Part shown: positions 40,184 to 49,915 of the stretch, piece by piece | How the letters are laid out: every line of letters begins with the position of its first letter | Position numbering within the stretch: position 1 is the first letter of the stretch | Source: Vreelandella alkaliphila | GTDB taxonomy: Bacteria > Pseudomonadota > Gammaproteobacteria > Pseudomonadales > Halomonadaceae | Length of the DNA stretch: 64,000 bases | Assembly (NCBI RefSeq): GCF_016107625.1 | Contig: NZ_JABASV010000013.1 | Location: 16,775-80,774 of the forward strand | Direction of reading: 5' to 3' | Position numbers and translations under genes: made by a program | The notes under the pieces: generated by a model | What the model was told of the DNA's origin: nothing | Database searches by the model: none | What the model saw: the letters and a program-made list of their open reading frames with translations, nothing else

Positions 40184-41764
40184 ATGAAGAACAATGACGA
40201 TCCTGTCCTGTCGCCCGGACAGGACAATACTCAGATAATGGGGTTAGATTTTCATAACCCCGTATTCCCACTCTCTGCTCTCGCCATTCTGCTATTCATT
40301 CTTTACGCACTGGTTTACCCGGATGCTGCTAACACGCATCTAGGGCTTGCCAAGAACTGGTCAATTGAACACTTTGACTGGCTGTTTATGATTGCAGGCA
40401 ATACCTTTGTGGTGTTCTGCCTCGTACTGATTTGCTTGCCGCTCGGGCGAATTCGTTTGGGCGGCAGCGATGCCAAGCCGGAGTACTCGCGCACGTCCTG
40501 GTTCGCCATGCTTTTTGCGGCGGGTATGGGTATCGGCCTGATGTTCTGGAGCGTTGCTGAGCCAGTGGCCTACTACACCGACTGGTACGGTACGCCCCTC
40601 AATGCCCCCGCAGGCACGCCGGAAGGCGCTAGTGCTGCCATGGGCGCGACCATGTTTCATTGGGGGCTGCACCCCTGGGCAATCTACGCAGTCGTCGCAC
40701 TCTCGCTGGCGTTCTTTGCCTATAATAAGGGCCTGCCACTCACGCTTCGCTCCGCATTTTATCCACTTCTAGGTGAGCATACCCGCGGCTGGGCAGGTCA
40801 TATCATCGATATTCTTGCCGTACTCGCCACCATTTTCGGCCTAGCCACCTCGCTTGGCTTTGGCGCTACCCAAGCGGCAGGTGGGCTCGCCTATCTGTTC
40901 GGCATCCCCAACACTATTGGCACTCAACTGGCGATTATCCTAGTGGTCACGGTGATTGCACTATTCCCGGTATGGCGGGGTATCGACGGTGGCGTAAAGC
41001 TATTCTCAAACATTAATATGATCATCGCAGCGATACTGCTTCTATTCGTTGTGATCGCAGGCCCGACCCTGATGATATTGACAGGGATTGGCACCACAAC
41101 GCTAGACTATGTAAGCCACCTTTTGCCGCTATCGAACTGGATTGGACGCGAGGACGACACCTGGTACCACGGCTGGACCATCTTTTACTGGGCGTGGTGG
41201 ATCTCCTGGTCTCCGTTTGTCGGCATGTTTATCGCTCGCGTATCGCGTGGACGTACCGTTCGGGAGTTTCTAATTGCCGTACTGCTGGTACCAACGCTAG
41301 TCACCTTGGTTTGGATGAGCGCCTTCGGCGGCACAGCGCTTTTTCAGGCGACTAACGGCGTAGGCGAACTGGCCAACGGCATCGGTGATGTCTCGCTTGC
41401 CATGTTCCATATGCTGGAACAGTTGCCTCTCACCAGCATAACGTCAACACTAGCCATTATCCTGGTGCTGGTTTTCTTCATCACTTCATCAGACTCCGGC
41501 TCGTTGGTAATCGATAACATCACCGCCGGTGGCAAAACCGATGCCCCTAAGGGCCAGCGTGTTTTCTGGGCCGCACTTGAAGGTGTCATTGCAGGAGTGC
41601 TGTTGTATGGCGGCGGTAGCACCGCACTCAGTGCGCTTCAGGCGGGCGCGGTAGCCACGGGGCTGCCCTTCACACTGGTACTATTAATGATGTGCGTCAG
41701 CCTTTACGTAGGCCTTAATAAGGAGTGGCAACAGCTTAACGCGATACCCAAAACCGCCAAGTAA
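40184..41764 (+). CDS. BCCT-family betaine/carnitine/choline transporter
   Basis: A 526-residue carrier with 12 membrane segments and BCCT hallmarks: MGIGLMFWSVAEPVAYY in TM3 and the aromatic stretch WAWWISWSPFVGMFIARVSRGR. It imports betaine-type osmolytes with Na+ or H+. AAGGA precedes ATG 40184. No long C-terminal osmosensory extension is present; it ends soon after the last helix, so it looks like a catabolic rather than an osmoregulated carrier. The context makes glycine betaine or dimethylglycine a likely substrate (inference). Confidence 0.92.
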   Translation: MKNNDDPVLSPGQDNTQIMGLDFHNPVFPLSALAILLFILYALVYPDAANTHLGLAKNWSIEHFDWLFMIAGNTFVVFCLVLICLPLGRIRLGGSDAKPEYSRTSWFAMLFAAGMGIGLMFWSVAEPVAYYTDWYGTPLNAPAGTPEGASAAMGATMFHWGLHPWAIYAVVALSLAFFAYNKGLPLTLRSAFYPLLGEHTRGWAGHIIDILAVLATIFGLATSLGFGATQAAGGLAYLFGIPNTIGTQLAIILVVTVIALFPVWRGIDGGVKLFSNINMIIAAILLLFVVIAGPTLMILTGIGTTTLDYVSHLLPLSNWIGREDDTWYHGWTIFYWAWWISWSPFVGMFIARVSRGRTVREFLIAVLLVPTLVTLVWMSAFGGTALFQATNGVGELANGIGDVSLAMFHMLEQLPLTSITSTLAIILVLVFFITSSDSGSLVIDNITAGGKTDAPKGQRVFWAALEGVIAGVLLYGGGSTALSALQAGAVATGLPFTLVLLMMCVSLYVGLNKEWQQLNAIPKTAK

Positions 41765-41772
41765 CCTCCCCC

Positions 41773-41803
41773 GCAACCGCCCGCTCAACTAGCGGGCGGT
41801 TGC
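41773..41803 (+). terminator. Rho-independent terminator after the BCCT gene
   Basis: GCAACCGCCCGCT and AGCGGGCGGTTGC form a 13-base perfect stem with a five-base loop, followed by TCTCTTTT. It begins nine bases after the stop. Confidence 0.85.
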
Positions 41804-41831
41804 TCTCTTTTACCGACCAGGAACCAAGACA

Positions 41832-42719
41832 ATGCAGTCAAATTCTTACCAGCGCGGTCTGGCCATGGTGATACTGGGCGTGGTGTTCCTCAGTTTCGAC
41901 GGTCTGCTGATCCGCCTAGCCAATACCGATGGCTGGACTATCGTATTCTGGCGCGGTTTTTTGATGTTCTGCGTACTGGGAGTCCTGTGCTGTGTGGGTA
42001 ATCGATTAGGGGCACTGAGAAGCCATCCGTTTTCGTCACTCGCCTCAGCGCTGCTGCTGGGTCTAATGTCGAGCCTCTTCGTACTCGCAGTGATGAACGC
42101 CAATGTGGCCAACGTGGTAGTAATACTGAGCACAGCGCCACTGTTTGCCGCACTGTTTTCACGAGTTTTCCTACATGAAAAGGTGCCGCTAAGAACGTTG
42201 GTAGCCATTGCCGTCTGCATGCTGGGTATGGGTTTGGTGTTCTTGGGCGAAGGAGCCATGGGAATGCTGGCGGGTAACCTGTATGCCTTAACGGCTGCGG
42301 CGGCCATCGGCGGTAACCTGACCTTGCTACGCCGCTATCCAGCCATTGACCCCATGACGGTGATTGCTGGTGGCGGACTGCTCTCAGCAGCAATTGCTCT
42401 GCCCATGGCCTCACCGCTGGCGCTTGATGCCGAGCGTTATGGCGTGCTGGCACTGATGGGGCTAGTGCAGATGCCCCTGGCCACGGTGCTGATCAATAGC
42501 GCCACCCGCTACCTGCCGTCTACCGAGGTGGCACTGTTTTACCTGGTGGAAACCGCATTGGGCACACTATGGGTTTGGTGGCTACTAGGCGAGACGCCGA
42601 CGGCATCAACGCTACTGGGCGGGGCCATCGTCATCACGGTACTAGTACTACACGCCTGGATGGGTTTACACCTGGAAAGACAGCGCCTGCGGCTTTATCC
42701 AGGCTTTACTGGCAAGTAG
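41832..42719 (+). CDS. EamA/DMT-family transporter
   Basis: A 295-residue protein with ten predicted membrane helices in two EamA repeats (about residues 8-140 and 150-285). AGGAA lies upstream of ATG 41832. DMT carriers usually export or import metabolites; the substrate is not evident. It stands between the BCCT terminator and the ETF genes and may be unrelated to betaine catabolism. Confidence 0.88.
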   Translation: MQSNSYQRGLAMVILGVVFLSFDGLLIRLANTDGWTIVFWRGFLMFCVLGVLCCVGNRLGALRSHPFSSLASALLLGLMSSLFVLAVMNANVANVVVILSTAPLFAALFSRVFLHEKVPLRTLVAIAVCMLGMGLVFLGEGAMGMLAGNLYALTAAAAIGGNLTLLRRYPAIDPMTVIAGGGLLSAAIALPMASPLALDAERYGVLALMGLVQMPLATVLINSATRYLPSTEVALFYLVETALGTLWVWWLLGETPTASTLLGGAIVITVLVLHAWMGLHLERQRLRLYPGFTGK

Positions 42720-42819
42720 GTCATAACAACATAGAAGAAGATAACGACAGAGAACGTAAAGACTTAAAACGTAAAGGCTTCGAAAATAAAGACTCAGAGA
42801 TTAAACAATAGATAACAAG

Positions 42820-42844
42820 AAGCCCGCCAACAGAGGGCGGGCTT
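42820..42844. terminator. Bidirectional terminator between the EamA gene and the ETF genes
   Basis: AAGCCCGCC and GGCGGGCTT form a nine-base stem with a seven-base loop, between the converging ends of the EamA gene (42719) and the ETF beta gene (42877). Confidence 0.8.
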
Positions 42845-42876
42845 TAAGATTGCTAACATGCCGTGATCAAAAAGCT

Positions 42877-43719
42877 TCAGCGCAGCACGCCCTCTTCCTT
42901 GAGCAGCTTGTAGATCGCCTCGGCGCCCTGCTCAGGGGTAACGTCGGTAAGCACTTGCCCGCCCTTGCCCTCGGCTTTGGAAGCCGCCGCCTTGAAGCGG
43001 TCTCTAGCAGAGGCGGCTTTGATGATTTTCAGACGCTTAGGCCGTTTACGTGCGGGGCTCAAGTGCCACTGGGCCAACTCACTGTCGGCTTCAGAGGTAG
43101 TGGGCGCCACCAAGAAGGTGGCTCGACGAGCCGGGCCGAAGGCGCTCTGACGCGCCGCCGGCGCTGCTTCATCCACGCTGATGATGGCGGGCAAGCGCAC
43201 CTTGAGACGGCGACGCTGGCCCCGTGGCAACGCCTGAAGCAGCGTTATCACACCATTCTCCACTGTCTCTATCGACGCCAAGCTATTCACTAACGGCCAA
43301 CCGAGATGCTCCGCCAACGCATAGGGCAAAAGCCCAGAACCTTCTCCGCGCTCGGCCCGGGCACCGGTGATCACTAGTTGGGGCGAGGTAGCGGCTAAAT
43401 GTTCCACCAGCGGCAGAATAGCATCGCTGCCTTCAGGCTGCTCCAGCAAAGTCATGGACTCAAGCCCCATACCAACGCCTGTGGCCATACCCAAGTAACT
43501 GCGCAGAGCTGCCTCGCTGTCGACATCCTGAGAACCAGCGTGCAGTACGTCAATCCGACTACCCGGCAGTTCTGCTTCCATGGCTAGAGCAAGTTCCAGA
43601 CCCCGTGCATCCTGCTCGGCGCGCCTCGCACGACCGGTTGTGGGGTGACGGCCTATGGAGACCAGCACCGCCACGTCGATACCCGGCTTTTGTTGTTTTT
43701 GCTGTTGTTCAGGCCGCAT
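42877..43719 (-). CDS. etfB: Electron transfer flavoprotein beta subunit, dimethylglycine cluster
   Basis: A 280-residue ETF beta-type protein (AVLVSIGRHPTTGRARRAEQDARGLELA at the N-terminus, IITGARAERGEGSGLLPYALAEHLGWP in the core). It is longer than housekeeping EtfB and has a Pro/Lys-rich linker before its end. It overlaps the etfA end by 11 bases. With EtfA it should accept electrons from DgcAB during dimethylglycine demethylation, as in Pseudomonas (PA5400-5401 type). Confidence 0.88.
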   Translation of the reverse strand: MRPEQQQKQQKPGIDVAVLVSIGRHPTTGRARRAEQDARGLELALAMEAELPGSRIDVLHAGSQDVDSEAALRSYLGMATGVGMGLESMTLLEQPEGSDAILPLVEHLAATSPQLVITGARAERGEGSGLLPYALAEHLGWPLVNSLASIETVENGVITLLQALPRGQRRRLKVRLPAIISVDEAAPAARQSAFGPARRATFLVAPTTSEADSELAQWHLSPARKRPKRLKIIKAASARDRFKAAASKAEGKGGQVLTDVTPEQGAEAIYKLLKEEGVLR

Positions 43720-45016
43720 CGCGCTGCCCTCCTCGCTGCTGTTCCACCATCGCCACTAACGCAGCAAGAATTTGCGTGCTGTCGCCTATCACCGCCAGGT
43801 CTGCGCGTTTGATCATGTCGCACCCCGGATCGAGATTGATTGCCACCACCTTGTCGCAGCGCTGAATGCCCTGTAGGTGCTGGATCGCGCCTGAAATACC
43901 CACCGCCATATAGACTCGGGCGGTTACCCAGGTGCCGGTTGCACCTACCTGCCGATCACGAGCCATAAAGCCGTCATCCACCGCGACACGCGAGGCCCCT
44001 TCGGTAGCGCCTAGTACTTTCGCAGCATGGTGGAAGGCGTCCCACTGTTTAACACCATTGCCACCAGAGAGGATGAATTCAGCCTCGGCCAACGCCACGC
44101 CAGCGGGATCCACCGCCACCTGCCCCAGATCTTCAATGCGCGATAGAGTGATGGGAATTGGCGCCGCCAAGGTCTGGCACTTGGCCGCATGCCGCGTCTC
44201 ATCCATCGGCTCAGCGCACTCGGCCAGTGCCAGGGCAACCCGCGGCAGAGGGCGCTGGATATCCAGGCTTCCAGCGGCGCCACGGGTAGTGCAGCGCCAA
44301 CCCAAGGAGGCCTCATTATCAACTTCCACCTGCCACACCCCCGTGGCAGCGCGCTCACCCAGGCGTAAGGCAAGCCGCCGCCCCAGATCAGCTCCGCCTA
44401 GGGGGGAGTCCGGCAACAGCCAGAAGCGCGGCGTCATCTCACGTTCGACGGCACTTAACACCGCCAGCCGTGCCTCGGGAGCAAACCCAGCGTAAAGTTC
44501 ATCATCAAGATGCACGACGCGATCGATCCCGGCGTCGCCAAGCGCTTCTTCCTTATGCTCGCCGTCCCCCTCGCCCTTATGCTCACCAAACAGGATCGCC
44601 ACCACGGCACCAGGCTGTTCGGCGTCGGCATCCGCCACGCGTCTGGCTAGTCCTAACAGATCCTTATCATGGCTTGAAAGGCGGCCACCGGTCAGGTCAG
44701 GTACTACTGCTACCAGAAAAGCGGGCTGATCAATAGTCACCCTACGGCGACTATCGCGGGCCGCCGTGGTGGTCGCGGCGGCCTGTCTACCTTGCTGGAG
44801 GCCGCTACGATCAATCCGTTTGACGCCATTCGGGCCGATAAAACCAATGGCGCGAGGATTCTTACGCACCACACCGTTGGGCCCCAGCCACTCACTGGCT
44901 GCTCCGCCGCCCTCACTGTTTACACCAAGAGCGGCGAGCACACTGGCGTGGTCTGGATGAAGACGGTTCCGGGCGATCCACTCGCGACGCGGATCGCGGC
45001 GAATAATCTCACTCAT
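43709..45016 (-). CDS. etfA: Electron transfer flavoprotein alpha subunit, dimethylglycine cluster
   Basis: A 435-residue ETF alpha-type protein with an unusual 100-residue N-terminal segment beginning MSEIIRRDPRREW and the FAD-binding C-terminus (YMAVGISGAIQHLQGIQRC followed by INLDPGCDMIKRADLAVIGD). Its ATG overlaps the dgcB stop by four bases. The extended N-terminus and length mark the catabolic rather than the housekeeping type. It pairs with the downstream etfB. Confidence 0.9.
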   Translation of the reverse strand: MSEIIRRDPRREWIARNRLHPDHASVLAALGVNSEGGGAASEWLGPNGVVRKNPRAIGFIGPNGVKRIDRSGLQQGRQAAATTTAARDSRRRVTIDQPAFLVAVVPDLTGGRLSSHDKDLLGLARRVADADAEQPGAVVAILFGEHKGEGDGEHKEEALGDAGIDRVVHLDDELYAGFAPEARLAVLSAVEREMTPRFWLLPDSPLGGADLGRRLALRLGERAATGVWQVEVDNEASLGWRCTTRGAAGSLDIQRPLPRVALALAECAEPMDETRHAAKCQTLAAPIPITLSRIEDLGQVAVDPAGVALAEAEFILSGGNGVKQWDAFHHAAKVLGATEGASRVAVDDGFMARDRQVGATGTWVTARVYMAVGISGAIQHLQGIQRCDKVVAINLDPGCDMIKRADLAVIGDSTQILAALVAMVEQQRGGQRDAA

Positions 45017-47043
45017 AAGGTCACCTCTTCAGCAGTCGTCACTGCAGTGGTTCGGCGGGATACCCCAGACACATCGCCAGCAGGACGCTCAACCAGGGCA
45101 TCAGCTACCAGTTCGGCGATATCGCGCACTTCAGCACTGGCATCCACCACACCTTCCAGCATGGCAGTGCACTGTGGACAGCCCACCGCCACTAGCTCGG
45201 CGCCGCTCTCTTTAACATCATTCATGCGCATATCGGGGATTCGGCGCTCACCAGGGATATCCGTGATTGGCGCCCCACCGCCGCCGCCACAGCAGCGCGA
45301 ACGGAGCCCAGAGCGCTCCATCTCGGCCACCTGGATGCCCAGCGCTTTAAGCACTCGCCGAGGGGCTTCGTATTCACCGTTATAGCGTCCCAAATAACAT
45401 GGGTCGTGATAAGTAACGCTGCCACCTTTCCAGGGAGCAAAGGTCAGCCGTCCTGCATCATACAATTCAGCAATAAAGGTACTGTGGTGACGCACCTCGT
45501 AGCTGGCATTGAAATCGCTGCCACCCTGCCCTTCTTGAAGAAAGTCGCCGTACTCATTGCCCAGCACATGAAAACTATGCGGATCACAGGTGACAATCTG
45601 CTGGAAGCGATACTTGGCCAGGGTGGCAATATTGCGCTTAGCCAGGGATTGGAACGTCGCTTCATCGCCCAATCGTCTTGCCACATCACCGCTGTCGCGC
45701 TCTTCAGCACCTAATACGGCGAAGTCTACTTCGGCAGCACGCAGTACTTTAACCAGGGCACGTAGGGTTCGCTGGTTACGCATATCAAAGGCGCCATCCC
45801 CCAACCACAACAGCACATCAACCTGCTTTAGGTCAGCCATTAGCGGTAGGTTAAGATCCGCCGCCCAGTTGAGCCGTGAGCCTGGGTCGAAACCGCCGGG
45901 GTTGTCGGTAGCAATCAGGTTGTCGAGCACCTCAGCACCTTTATTGGGTGTCTTACCCCGCTCCAAGGTCAGGTGGCGGCGCATATCGACAATCGCATCC
46001 ACGTGCTCAATCATCATTGGGCACTCCTCGACACAGGCACGGCAGGTCGTGCACGACCAGAGAGTCTCGGCGTCAACCAACGCCTTTCCCTCTTTCATAA
46101 CAACAGGCGCCAAGATAGGCGCATGGGGAGCGCCTTGGTGCTCTCCCACTGGCTTACCAGGATAAGGAGAACCGGCATAGCCAGCATCGCTACCACCGGC
46201 AAAACCCACCACCATGTCTTGAATCAGCTTTTTAGGATTGAGCGGTTGACCAGCAGCAAACGCAGGGCACACTGCCTCGCAGCGACCGCACTGCACGCAG
46301 GCATCGAAGCCCAGCAGTTGATTCCAGGTAAAGTCAGTTGGCTTTTCCACGCCCAGAGGCGCCGCTTCATCTTCCAGGTTCAGTGCTTTGAGCCCCGTTG
46401 ACCGGCCACCACCAAAGCGCTCAGCCCGACGGTGAAAGGCGAGATGTAAGGCGCCAGCGAAGGCGTGCTTCATTGGGCCGCCCCAGGTCATGCCAAAGAA
46501 CATTTCGCCCAGACCCCAAACCACAACGCCCGCCAACACCAGCGCCAGAAGCCAGCTACCGCTGCCTTCTACTAACCCGTCAGGCAACAAACCTACTGTG
46601 GGCAGTGTGATCAGGAAGACGCCTATCGAAAACGCCATCAGGCTCTTTGGCAGCCGCATCCAGGGGCCTTTGGAGAGCCGTGCAGGAGGGTTAAGCCGCC
46701 GACGCGCTACAAAGAGGCTACCGACGAACATGGAGGTGCTAGCCAGTAACAGCAACCCGCCTAGCAATGGGTTGGCGATACCAAGACCATGCACCAGGAT
46801 CATCAGAACGGCGGCAGCCACGAAGCCTCCGGCGGTGGCTACGTGGGTATTGGAGATCATTTTGTCGCGCCCCACGACATGGTGCAGATCCACCAAATAG
46901 CGGCGCGGCAGGGCCATCAACCCCTGGAGCAGGTTCACCCGCGAGGGGCGCCCCTGACGCCACAGGCGTATACGGCGTACAGCGCCGATTACTGCCAGGG
47001 CCAGGGCAGTAAAAATCAGTATCGGCAAGAGCGTTTCGAGCAT
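45013..47043 (-). CDS. dgcB: Dimethylglycine catabolism iron-sulfur protein DgcB
   Basis: A 676-residue membrane-bound protein. The N-terminal third has several hydrophobic segments. Two 4Fe-4S motifs follow (CVQCGRCEAVCPAFA and CTTCRACVEECPMM), then a C-terminal CCG-domain stretch (SRCCGGGGGAP). This is the HdrD/GlpC-like layout that passes electrons from DgcA to the quinone pool or ETF. The start is ATG 47043 with GAGGTGAGTACC upstream; the frame is open 96 bases further but that part is not membrane-like. Its stop overlaps the etfA start. Confidence 0.9.
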   Translation of the reverse strand: MLETLLPILIFTALALAVIGAVRRIRLWRQGRPSRVNLLQGLMALPRRYLVDLHHVVGRDKMISNTHVATAGGFVAAAVLMILVHGLGIANPLLGGLLLLASTSMFVGSLFVARRRLNPPARLSKGPWMRLPKSLMAFSIGVFLITLPTVGLLPDGLVEGSGSWLLALVLAGVVVWGLGEMFFGMTWGGPMKHAFAGALHLAFHRRAERFGGGRSTGLKALNLEDEAAPLGVEKPTDFTWNQLLGFDACVQCGRCEAVCPAFAAGQPLNPKKLIQDMVVGFAGGSDAGYAGSPYPGKPVGEHQGAPHAPILAPVVMKEGKALVDAETLWSCTTCRACVEECPMMIEHVDAIVDMRRHLTLERGKTPNKGAEVLDNLIATDNPGGFDPGSRLNWAADLNLPLMADLKQVDVLLWLGDGAFDMRNQRTLRALVKVLRAAEVDFAVLGAEERDSGDVARRLGDEATFQSLAKRNIATLAKYRFQQIVTCDPHSFHVLGNEYGDFLQEGQGGSDFNASYEVRHHSTFIAELYDAGRLTFAPWKGGSVTYHDPCYLGRYNGEYEAPRRVLKALGIQVAEMERSGLRSRCCGGGGGAPITDIPGERRIPDMRMNDVKESGAELVAVGCPQCTAMLEGVVDASAEVRDIAELVADALVERPAGDVSGVSRRTTAVTTAEEVTL

Positions 47044-47191
47044 GGTACTCACCTCATCTTTCGCGGCGGGGCTGCTCCGGCGGCAGACCTCTGCGAGGGC
47101 GCTGTAAACCCATCCCTGGGCGCTACATTTGCCATCCATGGCAAATGACCCTCGCTACGGTCTACCACCGGCGCCCCGGCTCTCGCTCAGG

Positions 47192-49264
47192 TCAAAAGTC
47201 CTTGCAGATTCGCAGGGCGTCGTAGATGGCCGCATGGGTATTACGCGGAGCCGTGCAGTCGCCCAGGCGGAAGAGTAAAAAGTCGTCCCCTTCTTCGCTC
47301 AGGCTAGGCTGAGGCTGGATGGCATAGAGCGCCTCCAGATCCACCTGCCCTTTGTTGCGAGACTGCTCTTTGAGGGCGTAATAAAGCGCCTCGTCAGGAC
47401 GCACGCCGTTTTCGACGACCACCTGATCAACCACGCGCTCTTCCAAGGCACCGGTGTACTCATTTTCGAGCACTGCCACGAGACTGTCGCCCTCGCGGTA
47501 GACCTTATGCAGCATCAAGTCAGAGGACATGATCACTTCTTTCTCGTATAGGCTGCGGTAATAAGTGGGGAAGGTGGTGCCGCCCACCGCCGCGCCGGGC
47601 TTGATATCGTCGGTGACGATCTCGACCTTGGCGCCCTTATCAGCTAGAAAATCTGCCGCTGAGACGCCGGAGAATTCGCAGATGGCGTCATAAATCAGCA
47701 CGTTTTTACCTGGCGCCACCTTACCTGAGAGAATATCCCAGGTGCTGACCACCAGGCTCTCCTCAGCATTCTCTGAATAGCCCCACTCCGGGTGCTGGCT
47801 AAGGAAGGGTTGGCCACCGGTGGCTAGCACCACGATATCGGGGCGTAGATCAAGCAAGGTTGCCTCATCGGCGCGAGCCCCTAGGCGCAGGTCAACTTTC
47901 AGCCGCGCCAACTCCAGTTGGTACCAGCGAGTGATACCGGCGATTTGGTCGCGCTGCGGCGCCTGAGCAGCGATAGTGATCTGCCCGCCCAGGGCGTCAG
48001 CCGCCTCAAACAGAGTGACATCATGGCCGCGCTCAGCAGCAACGCGAGCTGCCTCCATGCCGCCGGGGCCACCGCCAACCACCACAACTTTACGCTTAAC
48101 GCCCTCGGTCTTTTCAATGATATGCGGCAGGCCCATGTATTCCCGGGCGGTGGCAGCGTTTTGAATACACAGTACATCCAGGCCCTGGTATTGGCGGTCG
48201 ATGCAGTAGTTAGCCCCCACGCACTGTTTAATCTGATCTATCTGCCCCATCTTGATCTTGGCGATCAGATGAGGGTCAGCAATATGCGCCCGGGTCATGC
48301 CCACCAAATCCACGTAGCCCCCTTCGAGAATACGCTGGGCCTGATTGGGATCTTTAATATTCTGGGCGTGGATCACCGGCACATTCACCACTTCCTTGAT
48401 CCCCGCCGCCAGATGTAGAAAAGGCTCAGGCGGGTAGGACATATTAGGAATGACGTTGGCGAGGGTGTTGTGAGTGTCGCAGCCAGAACCGATAACGCCG
48501 AAGAAATCGACCATTTTAGTGGCATCGTAGTAGGCGGCGATCTGCTTCATATCGTCGTGAGAAAGACCGTCCGGGTGGAACTCGTCACCGCAAATGCGCA
48601 TACCCACCACGAAGTCATCGCCCACTTCGGCACGTACCGCTTTGAGTACTTCTATGCCGAAGCGCATACGATTTTCGAAACTACCGCCCCACTGGTCCTC
48701 GCGCTTGTTGACCCGCGGGCTCCAGAACTGGTCGATCAGGTGCTGGTGAACGGCGGATAGCTCGACGCCGTCGAGGCCGCCTTCCTTGGCCCGGCGCGCG
48801 GCCTGGGCGAAGTCGCCGATGATGCGCCAGATCTCCTCCTCCTCGATGGTCTTGCAGGTGGAGCGGTGCACCGGCTCGCGGATACCAGAGGGGGATACCA
48901 GGGTCGACCAATCGAAGCCGTCCCAGCGTGAGCGGCGTCCCATGTGGGTAATCTGGATCATGATCTTGCCACCATGCTTGTGCACGGCGTCCGCCAGATT
49001 CTGAAAGTGTGGAATGATGCGGTCAGTGGAAAGGTTCACCGAGCTCCACCAACCCTGAGGGCTATCAATGGACACCACTGATGAGCCGCCGCAGATACAT
49101 AGGCCACAGCCACCCTTGGATTTTTCTTCGTAATACCTGACGTAGCGCTCAGTCGTCATACCACCGTCAGTGGCATGCACCTCGGCATGAGCGGTACTGA
49201 CCACACGGTTACGGATAGTCAGCTTGCCGATCTCGATTGGCTCAAAGATTGCGTCAAATGCCAT
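47192..49264 (-). CDS. dgcA: Dimethylglycine demethylase DgcA (old-yellow-enzyme/dimethylamine-dehydrogenase type)
   Basis: A 690-residue protein. Residues 1-360 are an OYE-like FMN barrel and residues from about 390 a pyridine-nucleotide-disulfide-oxidoreductase-like domain (KRKVVVVGGGPGGMEAARVAAERG). The cluster region between them is CVGANYCIDR...DVLCIQN, with three cysteines; trimethylamine dehydrogenase has a fourth at the position that is Ala here. It oxidises dimethylglycine to sarcosine. GAGGAG precedes ATG 49264. It lies between dgcB and the DUF5943 gene, as in Pseudomonas. Confidence 0.92.
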   Translation of the reverse strand: MAFDAIFEPIEIGKLTIRNRVVSTAHAEVHATDGGMTTERYVRYYEEKSKGGCGLCICGGSSVVSIDSPQGWWSSVNLSTDRIIPHFQNLADAVHKHGGKIMIQITHMGRRSRWDGFDWSTLVSPSGIREPVHRSTCKTIEEEEIWRIIGDFAQAARRAKEGGLDGVELSAVHQHLIDQFWSPRVNKREDQWGGSFENRMRFGIEVLKAVRAEVGDDFVVGMRICGDEFHPDGLSHDDMKQIAAYYDATKMVDFFGVIGSGCDTHNTLANVIPNMSYPPEPFLHLAAGIKEVVNVPVIHAQNIKDPNQAQRILEGGYVDLVGMTRAHIADPHLIAKIKMGQIDQIKQCVGANYCIDRQYQGLDVLCIQNAATAREYMGLPHIIEKTEGVKRKVVVVGGGPGGMEAARVAAERGHDVTLFEAADALGGQITIAAQAPQRDQIAGITRWYQLELARLKVDLRLGARADEATLLDLRPDIVVLATGGQPFLSQHPEWGYSENAEESLVVSTWDILSGKVAPGKNVLIYDAICEFSGVSAADFLADKGAKVEIVTDDIKPGAAVGGTTFPTYYRSLYEKEVIMSSDLMLHKVYREGDSLVAVLENEYTGALEERVVDQVVVENGVRPDEALYYALKEQSRNKGQVDLEALYAIQPQPSLSEEGDDFLLFRLGDCTAPRNTHAAIYDALRICKDF

Positions 49265-49288
49265 GGTTATCTCTCCTCACACCCAGGG

Positions 49289-49834
49289 TTAGTGGGCAGC
49301 ATCGGGCAGCGGTTTGACAGCAAAGACGCCGACATCACAGCCGGGTTCGGCAGCGCTCTGCTTCTGCTCAGCAACGGTGCGCAGCGAACTACCCCGTGCA
49401 GCGAGAATTTGATTCATGGCCCCAGCAAACCAGCCAGTGAACATGTACTCGACCTTGCGCCCAACCTTACCCAGTTGGTAAACGAAGGCGCTATGTTCTA
49501 GCCGCACCTGAGCCGTGCCAGCGTCAAGATCAATCTGTTCGGTGATGAAGTGGCCCCAGCCACGCTGAGAGAGACGCAGCATGTAATGCTCAAAAACGGC
49601 TTCACCTTCGAGGCCATGGCACTCGGCTTCTTTCTCACACCAGTGCCAGGCGCTCTTATAGCCAGCGTGATAGAGGATTTCAGCGTACTTTTCAGCACCT
49701 AGCGCCTCTTCGACGGCCACATGGTTGTTGATAAAAAAGTGCCGTGGTACATAGAGCATCGGCAGCGCATCAGTCGTCCAGACGCCGGTTTCACTATCGA
49801 CTTCGATAGGCAGTGCGGGGGCCAGTTTGGTCAC
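49289..49834 (-). CDS. DUF5943 protein of the dimethylglycine cluster
   Basis: A 181-residue soluble protein of unknown mechanism, found beside dgcA in Pseudomonas-type betaine clusters (PA5397 type). It has a V4R-like look (ALGAEKYAEILYHAGYKSAWHWCEKEAECHGLEG, then HSAFVYQLGKVGRKVEYMFTGWFAGAMNQIL). I place the start at GTG 49834 because AGAGG lies nine bases upstream; the ATG at 49843 is within the ribosome site. It may sense a C1 or corrinoid-type ligand, but this is speculation. Confidence 0.82.
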   Translation of the reverse strand: MTKLAPALPIEVDSETGVWTTDALPMLYVPRHFFINNHVAVEEALGAEKYAEILYHAGYKSAWHWCEKEAECHGLEGEAVFEHYMLRLSQRGWGHFITEQIDLDAGTAQVRLEHSAFVYQLGKVGRKVEYMFTGWFAGAMNQILAARGSSLRTVAEQKQSAAEPGCDVGVFAVKPLPDAAH

Positions 49835-49915
49835 GGGTATCATCCTCTACATCATTATTCTTGGCTAAGGAGCAGGCTTATCCCATCGCTCCTATCAATC
49901 TTATGGAGCAAGCGT

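Noticed and set aside
43932..44495. Plus-strand open frame opposite etfA
   Set aside because: Antisense to a well-supported flavoprotein gene and of low-complexity Ala/Ser/Pro/Arg composition.
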